The notes under the pieces are model-generated. The model was given only the letters and a program-made list of their open reading frames with translations, had not been told where the DNA came from and ran no database searches. DNA of 64,000 bases from Vitis vinifera (taxonomy: Eukaryota > Streptophyta > Magnoliopsida > Vitales > Vitaceae): NCBI RefSeq assembly GCF_030704535.1, contig NC_081822.1, forward strand, positions 11,835,001 to 11,899,000, read 5' to 3'. Position 1 is the stretch's first letter; every line of letters begins with the position of its first letter. Of this stretch, positions 33,290-45,812 are shown one piece after another. A program made the position numbers and the translations under genes.

Positions 33290-36200
33290 TCACCTTCTGA
33301 TAGAATCATTAATCCCTTCAATTGCTGTGCTATTGAGAAGCTGCATGCCCTCTTCACTCATCTGCTGAACTTCAGAAGGCGACAAAATTCTAATGCAGCG
33401 GACACAGCCAACAAACTCCCTGGCAGAAGCACATTGATAAGCATTGGAAATATGTCTAATTGCAGAATCGAATCCATAGTGCTAGTTGTTCCAAATGAAA
33501 ACAGAAACTACTAAAAACATAAGCTGTGAAAGCAAGATATAGCAAGAAAGTGAACTATAAACAGTCCCCACTAGAATGCCAGCAAAATGATCCTAAAAGT
33601 GTAGGTATATACTGACTTTATTTCTTCTTAATTTTACTGTGAGAATGTATTGGTCTAGTTACTATAATGGTTTAGTGGGGGTTCAGTAGATCTGGGTCCT
33701 ATCAGTGCATGCATACACAAAACAGCAGAACAGAACTTACTTCCAGGGATCATCCCCAACAAGAAGTACATCATTCTCATAATCCACATACACCAATTTC
33801 CAGCCTGAGCCTTTCTGGTCGTTGAGCAGACCCTCAAGTCCAAACATGCATTCAATTGCTGAGCATAATTCTTCATAATTCTTAAAACTTGCAACGTCAA
33901 TTGACCTCCCAACTGATCCCATTTTTTGAACCTGCCACAGCCAAAAATGCCATCAAAACCAGAACTCCCTGTTTGCTAATTAAGAAATCCACCAAAATAG
34001 AATGTCCTTATTGAATGATGCAAGGCAGAAACATATGATCAAAAACAATTCGTTGGCAAACATAGTAATGTCAATGTGTAGCAAAATGGAGTTTGCAGTG
34101 ACATTATGGCAGTAACAATATGTTAAAACTAAACTGGGCACACACTGGATCAAGGAGGCATGTAGAAGTGTTGTTGACTTGTTTCAATATACTTCAGGTG
34201 GTAATGCCTTTTCTTTTCTTCTTCCTCCTCTTTTTTTATTTTATTTTTTATTTATTTATTTATTTATTGGTTGGAAAATGGTTTTGCCATCCAGTAGGTC
34301 AATCTGGGCAGATTTGGAAACATTTGAAAGGTGAAGGCCAGACATTGAGACACATTCTTTGAATTGATCGAATTCTCATTTCTATCATGTCCTCTGGTTC
34401 ATACCAGGAAAATCAACAATCTGGAATAAAATATAAAGGCAGTAAAAATGGGCTTGACAAGACCAAGGGATGGGGCCTGAAGCCATTTCAAGCTCAGATA
34501 AAAATTAAAAAAGTAAAATTAAAATAAATAAACAAAACAAAAAACAAAAACAAAAAGGGTAAAAATAAAAAACACATATAATGGTCTGAGAGGAGAAAGG
34601 AATCTTGAGGCAGATCCTCCCCTCTCTTCCCCAGAGAGAGAGGTGAAGGTTCTCAAGCCTCACCAGGATGGCCTTAGGCCCAATTAGTTAGTCACAAGCC
34701 TTGCCCCTCTCTTCCCCAGAGAGAGAGGTGAAGGTTCTCAAGCCTCAGCAAGATGGGCTTAGACCCAATAGTTAGTCACGAGCCCCACCCTAGAGAGTTG
34801 CCAGCCAAGGCTGGGCTTCTGGCCTTACTACCATTTTTACATTCTTTTAAATGATTCAACTAGTTGGAAGGGGTAAAGTAATATGGGAAAAAAGCTAAAT
34901 GTGGTAACATTATCTGAATTTTTATTTTCCTTTCCCTTGAAATTGGCTCAGACTTTTATAAATTTCATACCTTTGTATAAGTTCGCATTGGTGGTGGAGC
35001 TACTTGTTGCCAAGAGCTATTCTGCAAAAGACTGCTTTCATCAAAATCCACATTGCTTGATGAAGTACCACCTGAGTTGTCAAGGAAGTCTGGACGAGAG
35101 AAGGCCTGAGAGTCTGCTAAGCTCACTGAGGTAATCTGGGACTGAACATCCTGGCTTGTACTGAAGTTGCCTACTAAACAATCTGAAGGATCTGGGAAAT
35201 CAGCATCCTTAAATGTACAGAACTCATCCAAAATGGTGCTTGAAACAGAAGGGTCAACCACAGTACTTCCACCATTACTAACATCAAAATTAAGACAACT
35301 GTAGATCCCACTTTGGTTATTGCTATCATCTGACAAGTCTCTTAAACCACTTGAACTAGATATACAATTAAGGCTACATGGATCTTGCTGAGGGAATGGA
35401 GGGAGTTGATCTGCTTGGGATAAACATTTTGCATTGTTCAGTTGATGATCCCATATTTCCTGACCCATTGAAGGAAGAGTTGGGTTAATTGCTTCTGGAA
35501 ACACCACCGAAGGATCTTGCAGACTAAATGTAGATAAAGGCCCAGGTGATCTCAGAACCCCACCAAAAGATTGGTTTGCAGAAGGGTACAAAATCCATTC
35601 ATCGGTGTCTATGTATGGAGATAAGGCATTTGGATTAGAATCAAATGGGGGTGCAGAAATTTGCTGGGCATGGAAAATTGAGGATTCCAAATGGGGTTGC
35701 ATGAAAGAATTAGTCTGCAATTGCAATGGATCTTTGTTCTGATTAGACAATGATGGTTGGTTTACAAGGTTCTGTGGATTCTTAGGGCTCTTAGCTAGCT
35801 TTTCCTCATCACCCTGTCCAGTAGAGGTCAACTGGCTTAACTGATCTGCTGTATGCACAGGTTCTATGTTCGATTTTTCAGCATTTCCAGATGGTGTTTG
35901 ATTTTCCAATTTGTTCAGAGGTTGCACTTGTCCTACTAGATTTGGTTGTGATGGTAAATCAGAGTTTGTTGCATCAGGTTGATCGAGGCAGGGCTGAGGA
36001 TGATTTTGATTTTGCAGCAATTTATTTTCTGAAGGAATAGGCGGAGGTTGCTGCTTAATCATTCCCTCTATAATTCTTGCCTCTTGTAATGAAGCTGCCT
36101 TCACACCAGAGTCTTGGAATGCAGGTGTAAGAGTACCAGGAGGGTTAACAAGTTGAGGTTTCAGTAGCATCTTCATCAATTGCTCAGAACATATATTTGG

Positions 36201-39200
36201 AATTGTGGGGTACGGAAGAACCCCATTCCCATTTTCAAGAACACGGATAAATGGCCTTTTCATCAAACTTCCCCATTCAGCTTCACCTCCTGATTCCAAA
36301 ACAATTTGTACACCATGAGTATGTTGCAAAGTGGCTCAAACCAAGAGGGAATTAATGAACTTACCCAAGAAACCAGCATGCATAGGTCGTTTGAGACTTG
36401 ATGTCAGGGAAGGAAAAATGAAAAGGCTTTCAGGAGTCTCAATTTCCCATGAACTAACCCTGCTCTGCTTATCACCACATCCCGACTCATCCCACTCAAC
36501 CTGTGTATGTAAAAGATATGAATCTTAATAGTACCCAAGCAGATCAAAATCCTAGGTGAGTTATTATTTCCTCAAATATCAAAAACTTAATGTCGAAGTA
36601 AAAGAAAGAAATTCAACAGACAAGTGACATTTAGAACTAGCCCTACTCACCTGAAGATTACGCCACTTGGAACCTGGCCAGCTCAGTGGATCTAGGTCAC
36701 TTATACCAACTATCGTACCCATGTATCTGCAGGAGGACAAGAAAAAATGCAGACATTCAACAAGATATACGAACATATTAGATTTTGTTGCCATTATTTC
36801 AAATATTAATAGAAGTAACCACTGTTTTGAAAAGACTAATATTCTAGAAACAGTTGTCACACTTCATGAATACAGCACAAAGCTTAAAGATATGTCTGGA
36901 GTAGAAAAAAGAATACAAGAAGATTTAAACATTCAGATACCTGCGCTTCCCCGATTCCTCTGTCTCAAACATCATTCCAAACCTCATACCAACAGAAATT
37001 TGGGTTCCATATACAGATTTTCGGTACTTGGCCAAAGGAATAACAAATTCTGATGGGCATGCCCTATAGAGAAGTTAAAATCACGACAAAGTCAGAAACA
37101 AAACAAGAGCCAATATATATATATATAACTTTTTTATTAAAAAGGAAAAGTAGACAAGAAAAAAGCATGCCTGGGATTGTAGAAAATGGTAAATGGGCTT
37201 CGGTTGGCCGCAGCATGAGCTGCAGCTGCAAGAACTCCAATATGCATGCTATCAGCGGACAGAACTGATGATGGCAATGATGTTTGCTGACGGTTTGCAC
37301 GCCTCACACCAAGCAATAGCTGTGATTTCTCATCTCTTGTGATGACAATGAATAAAAGATAACAAGGTTAGCTAAAATATATTTTTTAGAATGCAATATA
37401 TTATTAAACAAGCATTAAACCTGTGGCTATGAAACAGACTTGAGTGATTGTCCAGTATGGATACATCATACAAGGGTCAAAACAGCCAAAAACTCCTAAG
37501 AGTTTCTTTCTACAGTTACAAGGATGACAAACGACATTAGAATCTTTCCCAATATTGGCACTGGTTGTCACCAATCTCATACACAAGATGTTAAAAACAG
37601 AAGGGGGGAAAAAAGAAAAAGAAAACCAAAAAAAAGGGATTTTCTTTCCATAATTTTAGAAATTGTCCAATAAATCAAATTCACTGTGATGGATCTGGTT
37701 TAATAGTTGACACCAAAACATTCCTCCCACCACCTCCACCCAAAAAAAAATATTCTGAAACTTATTGTTCTGTTTAAAACTGGGAGAAATTTGTATGTTT
37801 TGTTTCATCTATGGATACATACAGGATTGGTCAACTACGTCTGGCTCAGAAATCCCATTTTATCACTTCTTCACTTGGATTTCTTGGCGCTATAGGACAG
37901 TATTGAGTGTTTTATAACAAATAATCACATAATAGAATTGCATAGGACAACACAGAGCACCACTAGTGACTTTCCATACCATATCACAAAGAATAAATTA
38001 TTATTTTTTATTCATTTTATTGTTCAACTTACGTTTCTCATTAATTCAATTTCTCATGCCTTTTATGGATTTCCCCATCCATTATCTTTTAGCCCTTGGA
38101 GTTACATTCTCCAATATCAAGTCATATCAGCTATACTAGGTGATATTGGTGCCCATCAATATACATAGTAACACTCGAAGCTATGTGACACAAGTTTTGT
38201 CTTAACTAGTATACACATTCACTAGAATTACGAAGCCCCAGCTTTATGTGCTACCATGAGCATTATATCTGTTACTTTTCAGCATGGAATGCCTACATAA
38301 ATTACAATCTGATAATATTAGAACTACGGCTACATGCATGCAATCTAACCATACATTTATGAATCCAGAGAGAGTTGAATGACGCATATTTCAGTCTCCT
38401 TTACATATATACACTTCTTCCATTAGGAAAACAGAATTTAAAATTTTGTCAACAAAAAACCTAAGCAAGTAGCTACGAACTACCTGATAAATAGGACAGC
38501 ATCACCTGCTCTAAGTCTTTTTGCACTAACAAACACACTCCAACCAGTTGTTAAAAGGTGCCGCTTTGGTTGCCCTGCATAAAAAGGACCAAGGAAAAAG
38601 GGGGAGGGGGGAAAGAGAGGGCACATTTAAGTTAAAAACTTCAATACATCACAAGGAAAAATCTGCATTTGAACAGAAAACCAAAGTATTGTCAGGTGAT
38701 AGGAATCCTGTATTTGGCCATTTGATTTTAGATCAAACATTCATTTTCAACTTAAATGAGAAGTACATAAATTACCCAGTAAAAAGAAACATGCAAACTT
38801 AAAAGCATTCTTACCACGGTATATGTGACGAAATGTATAGGTAATATCATGCAAATCTCGAACAATGAGCTCCTGAGTTGGAGGTTGCATTGAGTAATCC
38901 TGGGATGATATGTTAGGAAAATCAAAATGAGAAATTGGGTGACACCCTCACTCTGACCAAAGCACAAGACAACTGCCTCACCAGTGGTGGGAAGAGCTTT
39001 TCTGCTGCTCTGCGGGGCACTGAGAAGCCACCATGCGTGCTTGTATCACTTGCAGTCAAAGTTTTGCAGAAAAACTCACTTGGATGCTTGCTGGGCTTGA
39101 GTCCAAAATCTGGTATAGGAAAAATATCTTTTTCCTGTTCCAGTAGGACAGATCTAACCATAGTTAGAAATGGTGGACAGAATCAAGCCATCAATAACTC

Positions 39201-41209
39201 ATGCAGTCATTTTTTTGCATTTGTTAATTATTAAACTTCAGAAAATATATAAACATGATAATTTAAAAAATTCACACTATTTGAGCTTACAGAGTTCACC
39301 GGTTGAAGACTCATTTGAGCATAGATTTCATCTGTATCTTTGTCTGCCTATCAAACAATGTAAATAAAGAGTAAAAGACAGAAGATTTTTCAGAGAAACA
39401 TATAAAAGAGCCTTATATATGTATATATGTTCATGTATAAAACAAGAAAGTGCATCATCAAATAAAAACACATACATGTAGCGTAACATTGTGAACTTGG
39501 CACATTAATTGAGATGGGAGGTTTGGATAGTTAGGGATTTGCGAGGTTGCGGTTCTTTTAGTTGAAACTGCCACCTGTCAAGACAAATGGAAGAATGTAT
39601 TAGTTCTGTAACATATGATAAGGTAAGAAGAAGCATGTTCACTAAGATGTTTTTATACACTTTTCTTGACCAGATAAAATGAAGTTGTGACTGGAGATGT
39701 GATGAGATATTTCTGAGAATTTTCAACCATGTGTGAATTACCCAGTTTTATTTCCGAAGTGTCATATTAGAGCAAAAAAATTGTTTCTGAGCAGGAAATA
39801 AGCAGCAATTTCAATACAACTGAGGTACATTTGTTTTCCTGACTTAGTCCAACTCAAACAAACAGAACCTACCCTGCCACAATTTATGTTTTTAAATGAT
39901 GGTACTTCGGTATAAGAACCAGGGATTATGGAGACAAAAGCACAAGATCACAGCCTGAGCAATCTAGAAACATGAAAATCAGTTGACAAATTTTCAATTG
40001 TGATAACATACTTGTTCATATAATAAAAATCATACAACATCAATTTATATAATCATGTACCAACAACTTGCATTTCTTAATTGCTTCAAGGGAAAAGAAG
40101 GGTACATTTCGGGGTCACTGAACAAGCCCAATGGTAGTTACGTGGTGGGTTTTCTCCCCAAAAAACACCAACAGAAAAAATGAATTTTTTCGTACCCATT
40201 CAGGTTTTCAGTCTCGAATGCTGCACTGAGAAATTAGAGAAAGACTACAGATGATAAAATTTGTCATTGAACTTATTCCTCAGATTGATAAGAATCTTTA
40301 AACAGTAACAAATTGCAAAGAAACATCATTACTCTGCATAGGTCAACTTCATGTTAATATGTCTACTTAATTCATATAGCACACAATCACAATGCACTTA
40401 AAGCTTATAGAAAAACTCTGAGCACATCATTTAGTGGGGTTAAAAGCAAATGTTAAACAGTACCTAATTCATTCTCTAAGCATTTGAGCAGTAAAAGAAA
40501 TAAAATCAAACCTGTTCACTATGTCCTTGAGGGAAGTAATACACAAGGCTTCCCACCTGAGGCAAGGAAACAAGTGGGCCGGCACAGGCATGCCATAGCT
40601 CAGAATTTATGGCCTTTCGGGGCCCTGAAACCAACAAAAATAGTTACAATCTGTAGAAGCTTAAACTGTATAAGTACGTTATCAACATTGTTAAAAGTAC
40701 TCCAAGCAAAGCCGATACGTCAAAGTAGAATCTTTACCAAATCTAAACCAAACTAGACGACAGCAAAAACAGTATGCAAACTTCCATGTTTTTTTTTTCT
40801 TTTCTCTTTTCTCAGTTTTCTCAGCAACCAAACAGAGGGTGAAAATAAAAATAAAAATATATGCAATTGTAGATTATAGATGGGTTCTAGAGAAGATCAA
40901 AAGTGTTTCAAGTTAGGCCTAGATTTTTAAGACTCAACCTTTACCAATTCCAAGTTGCATTAACTATCACTTTGTTTCCTTTCCTTTTGAAGACTCACAA
41001 CCAACATTCAACTCGAAAACAAAGCTAAACATATAGAAGAAAATATATATGCATACATAGGATTGAAGAAATCAGAGATATTTCTAAGAAGAAAACATAC
41101 CAGATTGATCCTGCATTTCTTTCAACAACTTCATCTCTTCAATTAGAGTTGTTTGTGTCCCACTAACCAGGCCTCCGGCTTTGATGTTCTCCTCAACAGA
41201 GCTCATCAT
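33290..41209 (-). CDS. ARF5: auxin response factor 5 (MONOPTEROS)
   Basis: Auxin-responsive transcription activator that patterns embryo, vasculature and organ initiation. Fourteen exons: 41209-41101, 40624-40512, 39574-39476, 39347-39291, 39134-38982, 38899-38815, 38574-38484, 37335-37171, 37063-36941, 36726-36651, 36500-36365, 36289-34971, 33931-33741 and 33419-33290. All phases agree and give 948 aa. The B3 DNA-binding domain spans about 147-249 ([22 protein letters not shown]), the ARF domain about 274-356, a Gln/Ser/Pro-rich activator region 404-842, and PB1 843-935 with the acidic [14 protein letters not shown] motif. The activator-region wording ([29 protein letters not shown]) is specific to ARF5. 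Odd points: one GC-AG intron and a lysine (906) where most ARFs have glutamate after DDPW. Confidence 0.96.
33932..34970 (-). other. ARF5 intron 12 (between activator region and PB1)
   Basis: Largest intron of the 3' half, 1,039 bp. It opens GTATGA, which puts a stop codon in frame one residue after exon 12. It contains the 85 bp tandem duplication at 34619-34787 and an (ATTT)n run near 34240-34268. Confidence 0.85.
34619..34787. repeat. 85 bp tandem duplication in ARF5 intron 12
   Basis: Two copies begin with CCCCTCTCTTCCCCAGAGAG, at 34619 and 34704. They share AGGTGAAGGTTCTCAAGCCT and a GTTAGTCAC end, with a few mismatches. Flanking GTAAAAATGG (about 34441) and CCATTTTTAC (about 34830) are in inverse orientation and may mark a larger insertion. 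Confidence 0.8.
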
Positions 41210-41226
41210 GAGCACCTCCCTCCACT

Positions 41227-41596
41227 TCACCAAGAAAAGGCCATGTGTTTTTCTCTCTACTTCAACCTCAACAACACAACATGAGAGCTCATTTTTACGT
41301 ACTCACGCCCAGCAATCCATGTGAACCTCAAAACTCAAAAACCCCAATTACACAAACCCATCAACCCGCCAACCCACCCAAAAGAGTCTAATTTTCCAGG
41401 CCAGAGAATTCACCGAATCCACGTCACGAACTCACATATTTTCGGAGAAAAACCCATCTCACAGAATATGGAAATCCCCAAGAAACAAATTGGGTAGCCC
41501 AGAATCCAAAATCAAGGAACAAAACCTGCAAAAAGGTGCCTGAAATCTAAGGAGGGGAGGCTTTGGCAAAGTATCAAAGCACGCGGACCAAAGCAT
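41227..41596 (-). promoter_or_regulatory. cluster of upstream ORFs in the ARF5 leader
   Basis: Eight ATGs precede the ARF5 start on its own strand, at 41596, 41457, 41437, 41361, 41320, 41292, 41282 and 41244. All are closed by stops before the main ATG. The longest encodes 45 residues (41596-41459). The one at 41437 is a start codon followed directly by TGA. The last (MAFSW, 41244-41227) ends 17 bases before the main start. That this segment is transcribed leader is inferred from its position. Confidence 0.7.
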
Positions 41597-42073
41597 GAGT
41601 GGTCGGATTATCAAGTGTGCTTGTTTTTATCTCAAAAGAAACCGACCTTTCGATGAAGCGGTCATAATACCGATTCCCATCTTTGCCTCTCCTCCCCTTA
41701 CCCCTGTTTTCTCTCTCTTTCTCATTGAACAAACAAAAGCTTCTTCACTTTCTCTCTCTTGCTTTGCTTCATTGTGGAAAGTGTGTGCATGCTCTTATCC
41801 TGCGCACACACTTTCTGAATATGGCGATTCCGTTGCAGCTTTAAACTGTGAGAAAATTTTTAAAAAACCAAAAAGAAAATACAAAAGAATTGGCAAAAGC
41901 AGAGAAGACTATGAGAACACGAAACAGTACTACTGAATGATCAGAGAGTGAGAGAGAAATTAATTTGCTTTTCCACTGAATCCTTCCATCATTAAAATAC
42001 AAAAAATAAAATAAAATAAAAATAAAGCGAGAGTGAATGAAAAACAAAAGAATGTCAATGTGGCGCATTTTAG

Positions 42074-42079
42074 CACGTG
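42074..42079. promoter_or_regulatory. G-box CACGTG
   Basis: Palindromic CACGTG about 0.9 kb upstream of the ARF5 start codon. Further copies lie at 42320-42325 (followed by TC, so ABRE-like) and 43240-43245. Function is inferred from the motif alone. Confidence 0.4.
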
Positions 42080-42343
42080 GTTTCCGAGGTTTTGCTTTAC
42101 AATTTTTTCTTTCGTCGCAGCTCCATCGCCTTCCGTCTCTTTCCTCATCCATTTTATTTTGGATTTATTTCTTCCCCATCACCTCCTATTTTCTTTTCTT
42201 CACTTTTAAACATAAAAATATTAAAACCAAAAATTAACAATAATTGAGCCGTGCTTGACCCTTCGCCACAGGTGTGGTTCACAACAAAAATACGGAGGGC
42301 CACTACCAACTTGATACGCCACGTGTCAGTATTCTGTTTCCTT

Positions 42344-42349
42344 TGTCTC
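42344..42349 (+). promoter_or_regulatory. TGTCTC auxin response element motif
   Basis: The classical AuxRE hexamer, 1.1 kb upstream of the ARF5 start codon. A single hexamer is expected often by chance, so this is only a candidate for self-regulation. Confidence 0.3.
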
Positions 42350-45300
42350 AGCGTCGTTTCGCGTCAATTCAGATCACCGCACGTCCTCTAAGTTTCTGAC
42401 CAACTACTAAATATATGAATAATTTTTCCTTTAAAACATCTAAATCTCACAAAATTAAAAAAAAAAAAAATGAATATCGGAATACTCCAAATGGCCCTGC
42501 CAGCTCATCACACGCTCTTCCAAGACGTCGAGCTATTTTTTGCTTTTGCCCTCTTTTCTGAGCCCATCCGGGGCCCCATTTTTTTTTTTTTTTTTTTAAT
42601 GTTAAAATCCACTTATCAATTTTGTTGAGTGGAGACGTGGAATGTGAAAAGAGAAAAAGCAAAAGCGGCACCTCCGCATAATAAAAGGGGCATGCCATGA
42701 GCATGATAACTTGATAAGGAATGATGTGTTCGGCCACACTTCACAGTTGCATGGTTGAATAACAAAAAGCGAAAGCCCCCACGCAGGCACGCACCTTCAT
42801 TTTCGTCAAACCATAGGTCCATGTATGCACCCAGCATCCACCGCATTATCAATTTAAAAGCCCTTTTCCCATGAGTCAATTCACCCTAACCCTAAGATCC
42901 TACCATCACCCAATTCAACGATTCGGATGTACCGGTCCAACTCAAAATACATGGGGTCCTGAATCCTGATACCAAATGAGGAAGATTCGAGTACGGTGCC
43001 GGTCCATGTCCTCTCTTCTTCCTATATGATATTAATTTATATTTTCATTTTGAATGGGCATCCGAATTATAATATTTGTCATATTTGACTTTTTTTCTTT
43101 TTTTTCTTTTTTTAAATATTTAAATATTCCATTAGCCACCTGAAGCCATCGATTCTCCTCGTTCGAATCAAAGATCCAGGAATGTGAACGCGCAGAACGA
43201 AAGCGAGTGGGGGGGGGCAGAGGGGGATCACGCGGGAGCCACGTGACGTTTACGGGGAACTAGTTACTACAGTGCCTGCGCATGCATTTATTTAGATGTG
43301 GAATGTGATCGGACGGATGAGATTCGACGCTGAAACCGAGCGGCACGCGTAGTTTGGGACAAAACAATGGATTTATCACTTCTCTCCGCACACAATTCGA
43401 TGGCTTTGGAACTCAAACTCGCCGCAGTCTCAGCTTATCGGCACTTAATTCCTAGCTTTCTTTACCTTAATACTCCCAATACTTGCTACTCCCAACACCG
43501 TTGATAGTATAACACGTGTCCACCATGCAACACATCAAGACTCCAAATCTACAATTTTTTTATTTTATTTTTCAATTTACATTTTTTTAAAATTTTAAAA
43601 TAAAATAAAATGCTGAAATTAATATAGACCCATTAAAGCACCCACTATATGAATTGCATATCGTGCTCTGGCGGAATGGAATGGTCCCATGATGACAGTA
43701 AAGACGATAATAGAGATAAGGGTCACAAAAAGAGTAAAGTAATGGGGGTGGTGGGGTGGGGGGGAAGGGACCACCTTCCCTGGGGACACCCAGCCCCTAA
43801 AAGTAATAATGTGGGGAGTGGTCCTTTTGACTTGAGGTAGCAACCTCCACTTTTGTAGTGTGCATAAAAAGCTTAGCAAGTTGAAGATGGTGGGGACGGG
43901 GGGTCTGGGGGTGGGTCCATACCACTAAATCTCCAAATCTCAACCCGTCTATATGGACCCATAATTTTAGGGTCACGTCAAGATATGTATTGTACCTAAA
44001 CCATTAGCCAAGCCTTTTGGGGGATTATGCTCATGGCTCATGAGCTTCCCAAAGATTTTTATATTGAAAACGAAGTATTCAACCGTACCAGCAAAGTCAT
44101 TCTATATCTACTTTAACGTGATTCGGACGAACCCTTTCTATGACTTGGTTCATAACATCTAGTATATAAAGAAAAATCTCAACAATGAAAAAAGCTTACA
44201 TGCTCCAATGATAGCTCAAGGCTTAAAGAATCACACTAGCGAATTGAAAAGGAGAAAGTGACGGATGAGGTGAGGCCATTAGAGAAAAAAAAAGATAAGC
44301 ATCAGAAGGGTGGTAATGGGCAAATCCTTTACTGCCTTTACTGATAGGGGGAGACAGAAAAAAATGGGAAAGGGCTTTACAGAAGAAACAAATGATTGAG
44401 ATTATTATGGAGATTATATCTTTTATTAGAGTGAAAACAAAAGCATTAATATAGAATGAACAGAGGGGTCCACAGGTGATAATTGAATGTGAAAGAACCC
44501 AAAACAAATGGGCGTGGTATGAGGGGAACATGGAAGCAGTGAAGGGTGTAGGGATAAATGGGAACATTTGCTTCTGAGCCTTCTGATGAAGGAGAACTCC
44601 ATTTTGTCTCCACCACCCCTATTCTATAATCATCCACTCATGCTCTCTCTGCCATTCAAGATGAGTGTGGGGGCGAGATTTTAGGCTGCTTTTTGGGCTT
44701 TTCAGTAAAAGAAAATAAAGGAATGGCTAAAAGAAGGGCCTCCTCTTTGCTTTCTTTTCTCTTTGATATTTTTCCTACACTCCGGTCACAGTCTCGCAGA
44801 CCAGGTGTGCCCTTTTTTTATAATTCTACATTCTTTTAGGTGCCTCTGCGCTCAGTGTTATTATTGTTACTATTGAATGTGGTCATGCCATGTGATTTGG
44901 GTTTTTATGAAGTAGGGGAGGCCTGTCATCTGTAGAAATGTTGGTGGGGGTTTTAAGGAGGTGCACTTCAAATTCTGGGCTTTATTTCATCTTCCATGGT
45001 GATTAAAAATATGTCTGGTCTCTAAATATTTACGTGTAAAACACCTCCTTTTGTTGTAGGCAGCTCATTTCTTTGGGTTTTAGGCCAAAATAGCCCATTA
45101 TGGAAAAAAAAATTAAGTTTGACCACTTTTCACAAATTTATATTAAAAATGACACTTTTATTACTTCGTAATAATGATATTATTAATCTTTTTTTTTAAA
45201 TTCAAGTTGAAACCTCAATTACTTCATTTTTCAATTATAACTTCATTTTTTTTAATTTGAAACCTCAATTACGAATTAAAGCTTCATTTTTTTAACAAGA

Positions 45301-45482
45301 GTATCAACTCTCAACGGAAGCTTTCATTTTTGTAAGAAGATAATATGACGCTCACAAAAGAGATCACATTAAGTTTTAAAAAAGACTTAAAAGTTATAAT
45401 TTTATGTTCAAATTGATCATTTTGATCCAAAATTTCATTTCTTAAACATGCATATGTAATTTATTGGGTTCGAATAAATTTA

Positions 45483-45812
45483 GGATTGTTTGCGAAGTGT
45501 TTTTTAAAAAACAGTTTTTGAAATTTGTTTTATAATACTTTGTAAAACAAAAGTTGATTGAAAACTTAAAATTTGTGTATATTTCTATGTTTTTAAATTT
45601 ATTTTTAAAATAATTTTTATATGCAATACATTATTTTTAATATTCTTAATGTTTGTATAATTATTTTTAAATTAATAATTAAAATATATTCTTTAAAAAT
45701 AAAAATTCTTTTCTTTTTTTGATATTATTAAACGAGTTTTCCCTTTTCTTTTTTTTTCTTTTTTTTTGTAGAGAACAAAAAATTATTTTAATAAACAGTT
45801 GTCAAACAATTG
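45483..45812. mobile_element. possible MITE
   Basis: The left end GATTGTTTGCGAAGTGTTTT and the inverse of the right end (ATTGTTTGACAACTGTTTAT) match at most positions. The 330 bp between them are very AT-rich and non-coding. No target duplication was identified. Confidence 0.45.

Noticed and set aside
41595-41936. Plus-strand frame of 113 codons upstream of ARF5
   Set aside because: Lies in the ARF5 leader and promoter on the opposite strand; low-complexity Ser/Leu-rich translation with no recognised domain.
43150-43175. CGTTCGAATCA, similar to a tRNA T-loop
   Set aside because: No acceptor stem, D-arm or anticodon arm can be placed around it.
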